Program-made: the position numbers and the translations under genes
Assembly (NCBI RefSeq): GCF_004340465.1
Contig: NZ_SLVV01000008.1
Span: 220,121 to 284,120 of the forward strand
Direction of reading: 5' to 3'
DNA: 64,000 nucleotides
DNA from: Mesobacillus foraminis
GTDB lineage: Bacteria > Bacillota > Bacilli > Bacillales > Cytobacillaceae
Notes under the pieces: model-generated
What the model was told of the DNA's origin: nothing
Database searches by the model: none
Seen by the model: the letters and a program-made list of their open reading frames with translations, nothing else
In this document: piece after piece, positions 61,078 to 64,000 of the stretch
Layout of the letters: every line of letters starts with the position of its first letter
How positions within the stretch are numbered: position 1 is the stretch's first letter

Positions 61078-61364
61078 TTGAATTTTCCCCCATCTGTGTA
61101 TGTAATGCTGCATTCTAAACACCCATAGGTCCTCCAGAGCGTTGGGATTTCCTATTTATCTAGCGAAATAGGCACTTCGGATTACATATAGGTAATTTTT
61201 AGAAGTTAAGTAGTATTTTAGCATGGGGGTTATGGGGCTTCAAGAGGGGAGGGCAAATAAATTTCTCCAACAAACCTGAGGTACTTGCTTGTAAAATAAC
61301 TATCCTCAAAAGGTGCATATTTAATGAAAAACATCAGTAAATATAGATGAAAGAGTCTTATAGT

Positions 61365-61402
61365 TATTCCGACTTGACATGTAGGAATACTTACAGTACT
61401 AT
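61365..61402 (+). promoter_or_regulatory. tcyP promoter with overlapping inverted repeat
   Basis: -35 TTGACA (61374-61379), 17-base spacer, -10 TACTAT (61397-61402). TATTCC (61365-61370) and GGAATA (61384-61389) form an inverted repeat straddling the -35. The position fits a repressor site; tcyP of B. subtilis is repressed by CymR, but I did not verify the motif. Confidence 0.65.
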
Positions 61403-61450
61403 TTGTCAGTACTTATTATCAGTAGATAAACATTTAGAGGGGGATCAACA

Positions 61451-62833
61451 TTGGATAGCATTCTAATCATCGTAAATATTGCGATTTTCTTATTATTGAT
61501 TGCCGGCTTGTTCCTGATGCAGAAGAAGCATGTCTCGTTTTCGAAGCGTGTATTCACTGCACTTGGTTTAGGGATTGTGTTCGGTTATCTGATTCACTTA
61601 ATCTACGGAATTGATTCCGACATCACGGTGGGGACCATCGACTGGCTGAGCATCGTCGGTTCCGGCTATGTAAAACTGCTCCAAATGGTCGTGATGCCGC
61701 TTGTATTCATTTCCATCGTCGGTGCGTTTACAAAGCTCAAACTGACAAAGAACATCGGAAAAATCTCTTTCCTGGTCATCGGTATCCTGCTGGGTACAAC
61801 GGCGATTTCCGCTGCCATCGGAATTGGATCCACATTAGGCTTTGGGCTTGATGGCATCCAGTTAACAGAAGGGGAAGCGGAAGCGAGCCGAAATGCCGAG
61901 CTTGCAGAAAGAGCCACAACTGTTGAAGGAATAACGGTTCCACAGCAAATCCTTCAAATGATTCCAAGCAATCCGTTTGCTGACTTAACAGGTGCACGCC
62001 CAACCTCAACGATTGCGGTTGTTATCTTTGCGGCGTTCATCGGAGTAGCTTACCTTGGAGTAAAACGCAAGGATCCGGAAAATGCGGACCTGTTTGCGAA
62101 AATCATTAATTCTCTGTACGCCATCATTATGAGGGTTGTAACGCTGGTACTGCGTTTAACTCCATACGGAATTCTGGCGCTCATCACCAAGGTTGCCGCA
62201 ACAAGTAACTATGAGGCGATTGTCTCACTAGGGAAGTTTGTCATTGCATCCTATGTAGCACTGATCGCAATGTTTATTGTTCACTTGTTATTGATCACAT
62301 TCGCGAAACTCAGCCCGGCCCAATACGTGAAAAAGGCAATGCCAACGTTGACGTTTGCGTTCACTTCCCGGTCCAGTGCGGGTACGCTGCCAATGACAAT
62401 CAAAACTCAGTCAAAGGACTTTGGAGTATCAGAGGGGATTGCCAACTTTGCCGGCTCCTTTGGCTTGAGCATTGGCCAAAACGGCTGTGCGGGAATCTAC
62501 CCGGCGATGCTTGCGGTCATGGTCGCTCCGTCAGCGGGAATTGATCCAACAAGCATCTCCTTCATCCTGACACTTATTGTAGTTGTCATGATCAGCTCGT
62601 TCGGCGTTGCCGGTGTCGGCGGAGGCGCAACCTTTGCATCTCTGATCGTCCTTTCCGTCATGGACCTTCCGCTTGCGATTGTCGGACTCCTGATTTCCGT
62701 TGAGCCATTAATCGACATGGGCCGTACAGCCCTGAATGTCAGCGGCGCAATGACATCCGGTGTCCTCACCAGCAAGGTGACAGGCGAATTTGATAAAAAG
62801 GTATACGACAAGCCAGAAGTGGTTGAAGCTTAA
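61451..62833 (+). CDS. tcyP: L-cystine symporter TcyP
   Basis: 460 residues from a TTG after GAGGGGGATC. Dicarboxylate/amino acid:cation symporter fold with about eight membrane helices and re-entrant loops. The family signatures TFAFTSRSSAGTLP, GQNGCAGIYPAML and ISVEPLIDMGRTALNVSG match B. subtilis TcyP closely in sequence and length, distinguishing it from glutamate carriers. Imports L-cystine as sulfur source. Single gene with own promoter and terminator. Confidence 0.94.
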   Translation: MDSILIIVNIAIFLLLIAGLFLMQKKHVSFSKRVFTALGLGIVFGYLIHLIYGIDSDITVGTIDWLSIVGSGYVKLLQMVVMPLVFISIVGAFTKLKLTKNIGKISFLVIGILLGTTAISAAIGIGSTLGFGLDGIQLTEGEAEASRNAELAERATTVEGITVPQQILQMIPSNPFADLTGARPTSTIAVVIFAAFIGVAYLGVKRKDPENADLFAKIINSLYAIIMRVVTLVLRLTPYGILALITKVAATSNYEAIVSLGKFVIASYVALIAMFIVHLLLITFAKLSPAQYVKKAMPTLTFAFTSRSSAGTLPMTIKTQSKDFGVSEGIANFAGSFGLSIGQNGCAGIYPAMLAVMVAPSAGIDPTSISFILTLIVVVMISSFGVAGVGGGATFASLIVLSVMDLPLAIVGLLISVEPLIDMGRTALNVSGAMTSGVLTSKVTGEFDKKVYDKPEVVEA

Positions 62834-62842
62834 TAGAGTAAG

Positions 62843-62886
62843 TAAAAAGCCTGCACCCAGGATTACCACAAGGGTGCAGGCTTTTT
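62843..62886 (+). terminator. Terminator after tcyP
   Basis: AAAAAGCCTGCACCC-n13-GGGTGCAGGCTTTTT, a 15-pair stem. Confidence 0.95.
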
Positions 62887-62964
62887 ACTTTTTTCTAGAA
62901 AATAATTTTCACGATTTTTATCGAAAAGTAGGTTAGATTGTCAGGAACATTGGGTAAACCTATA

Positions 62965-62999
62965 AAAACGCACCCGGACATTTGTATGCCCAGGTGCGC
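62965..62999 (-). terminator. Terminator after the LysM-NlpC gene (minus strand)
   Basis: On the minus strand GCGCACCTGGG...TCCGGGTGCGT followed by TTTTATAG. Confidence 0.85.
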
Positions 63000-63021
63000 T
63001 CTGATCGACCATAACAGTATT

Positions 63022-64000
63022 TTAATAGAATCGCTTAAAGCCTTCGAAATGCTTTTTATAGTAAGAATCGTTCATGTTGGTGATCCTTACGCCGCTGTTA
63101 TCAGCATGAATGAACTGGTTGTTGCCCAGATAGATACCCAGATGCGAGATTCCTTTTTTATATGTATTTTCAAAGAATACAAGGTCGCCTAGCTGCGGAT
63201 TATTCACATAATAAGAACGGCTGTAATATCCTTCTGCGGATGTGCGGCTCATGCTCTTGCCGCCCTTATTAAAAGCATAATAGATGAAGCCGCTGCAGTC
63301 AAAACCGCCGGCACTTGTTCCTCCCCATTTATAAGGAGTTCCGATCACGGCCTTTGCCGCAGAGATGACCTTTTGGACATCCCCAGCAACAGCAGGCTGG
63401 CTTGTTGATTCCTTCCCAGCGGATGGAGCAGCAGGGGCAGCCGGTGCCTGGGCAGTCCCAGAAACCTTTAATACTTTGCCTGCATAAATTAAATCAGAGG
63501 AAAGATTATTAAGGCTTTTTAATTGGGCAACCGTCATCTTGTGCTGGCTGGCAATCTTGCTCAGCGTATCTCCCGGTTTAATGGTGTAAGTGCCAGAAGC
63601 TGGAGCAGCTGGCTGTGTGCTCGTTGCAGGTTGTGTAACCGTTGGCGATGGTTTCGCTGCGGCTTGGGTTGAACCAGAAACAACAAATACTTGTCCAGGA
63701 TAAATCCGGTCGCTTGTCAGCTTATTCCATGACTTAAGGTTAGACAAGGATATATTATGCTTCTTGGCAATCCCGCTCAACGTATCCCCGGAGACTACCT
63801 TATAGGTTTTCGACGTGGTGCTGCTTGCTGCAGTTGCTTTCGGTGTACTTGTTTTCACTGCGGCAGAAGCAGTGGACGTGGTTTTCGATACGGTTAGAGT
63901 TTGGTTCACATAAATCAAATCAGACTTGAGTCCGTTCAGGTTCTTTAAGTTTGAGACACTAGTATTATACTTACTTGCAATATGGGACAGCGTATCCCCT
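63022..64000 (-). CDS. LysM-repeat NlpC/P60 peptidoglycan endopeptidase (5' end outside window)
   Basis: The frame is open to the window edge, where another LysM repeat (GDTLSHIASKYN ... LKNLNGLKSDLIYVNQ) is still in progress, so the true start lies beyond 64,000. Visible: three LysM units joined by Ala/Ser/Thr/Pro-rich linkers, then a C-terminal NlpC/P60 domain with Cys in GGFDCSGFIYYAF, His in GISHLGIYLG and the third polar residue at FIHADN. A D,L-endopeptidase of the LytE/LytF/CwlS group that cleaves stem peptides in wall growth or cell separation; repeat number cannot be fixed. Confidence 0.92.
   Translation of the reverse strand, partial: GDTLSHIASKYNTSVSNLKNLNGLKSDLIYVNQTLTVSKTTSTASAAVKTSTPKATAASSTTSKTYKVVSGDTLSGIAKKHNISLSNLKSWNKLTSDRIYPGQVFVVSGSTQAAAKPSPTVTQPATSTQPAAPASGTYTIKPGDTLSKIASQHKMTVAQLKSLNNLSSDLIYAGKVLKVSGTAQAPAAPAAPSAGKESTSQPAVAGDVQKVISAAKAVIGTPYKWGGTSAGGFDCSGFIYYAFNKGGKSMSRTSAEGYYSRSYYVNNPQLGDLVFFENTYKKGISHLGIYLGNNQFIHADNSGVRITNMNDSYYKKHFEGFKRFY

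Overview
The window looks like a chromosomal segment of a low-to-moderate GC, spore-forming, flagellated Bacillaceae (Bacillus sensu lato). Three things point there: the Gram-positive membrane and wall gene set (lipoproteins, an LtaS-type enzyme, LysM/NlpC hydrolase, SH3b proteins), strong AGGAGG-type ribosome sites with frequent TTG/GTG starts, and gene order. From mbl rightwards the order mbl-flhO-flhP-(EpuA-like)-fabZ ... ywpF-ssbB ... ywqA-ywqB follows the Bacillus subtilis ywp/ywq region, with accessory genes inserted between. No rRNA, tRNA, CRISPR or intact insertion sequence was seen.

Region 1 (1-18,800) is a type VII (ESX/Yuk-like) secretion locus, entered in the middle of its FtsK/SpoIIIE motor EssC. 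Next come the ubiquitin-like YukD, a three-gene cassette (lipoprotein, GHSKG lipase-like protein with a helical C-terminal domain, 66-residue helical partner) that resembles a reverse-orientation lipase effector with immunity protein and chaperone, and two exactly 100-residue WXG100 proteins. After a patch of palindromic repeats there is an unusual signalling block: an EssB-like/FHA protein, a PP2C phosphatase, a membrane Ser/Thr kinase with external TPRs instead of PASTA domains, a membrane-anchored protein carrying 14 copies of a T-x-[LIVF]-L motif, and a 1,993-residue protein with about 19 Ig-like repeats and a membrane segment at each end. I read this as a kinase/phosphatase/FHA phospho-threonine circuit built into a type VII secretion locus. 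The TxLL protein would be a multisite phospho-scaffold and the Ig protein a wall-spanning component. This is the most interesting system in the window.

Region 2 (18,800-25,000) holds an OB-fold lipoprotein, a 259-bp tandem repeat array rich in ATGCATAA, then mbl, flhO, flhP, an EpuA-like membrane protein and fabZ. The usual spoIIID neighbour of mbl is missing.

Region 3 (25,000-33,800) has a DUF2089-type regulator whose promoter and 15-bp inverted-repeat operator are copied almost exactly in front of an ABC-2 transporter operon about 1.5 kb downstream. It is followed by an LtaS-type enzyme, an Asp/Asn-rich lipoprotein, ywpF, ssbB and a DUF4181 membrane protein.

Region 4 (33,800-39,600) is mostly intergenic or small genes: a 52-bp tandem array with variable hairpin loops, an acyltransferase, a candidate small RNA, and an SH3b-C39 secreted peptidase.

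Region 5 (39,600-48,000) contains ywqA (SNF2), ywqB (SWIM), a YknW/YknX-like pair without its ABC partners, and repeat-rich spacers.

Region 6 (48,000-64,000) is a run of cell-surface genes: a subtilase with FlgD-like repeats, a mechanosensitive channel, Ig-repeat and SH3b-DUF3298 secreted proteins, the cystine transporter tcyP, and a LysM-NlpC/P60 hydrolase cut by the window end. Small housekeeping and hypothetical genes lie between.
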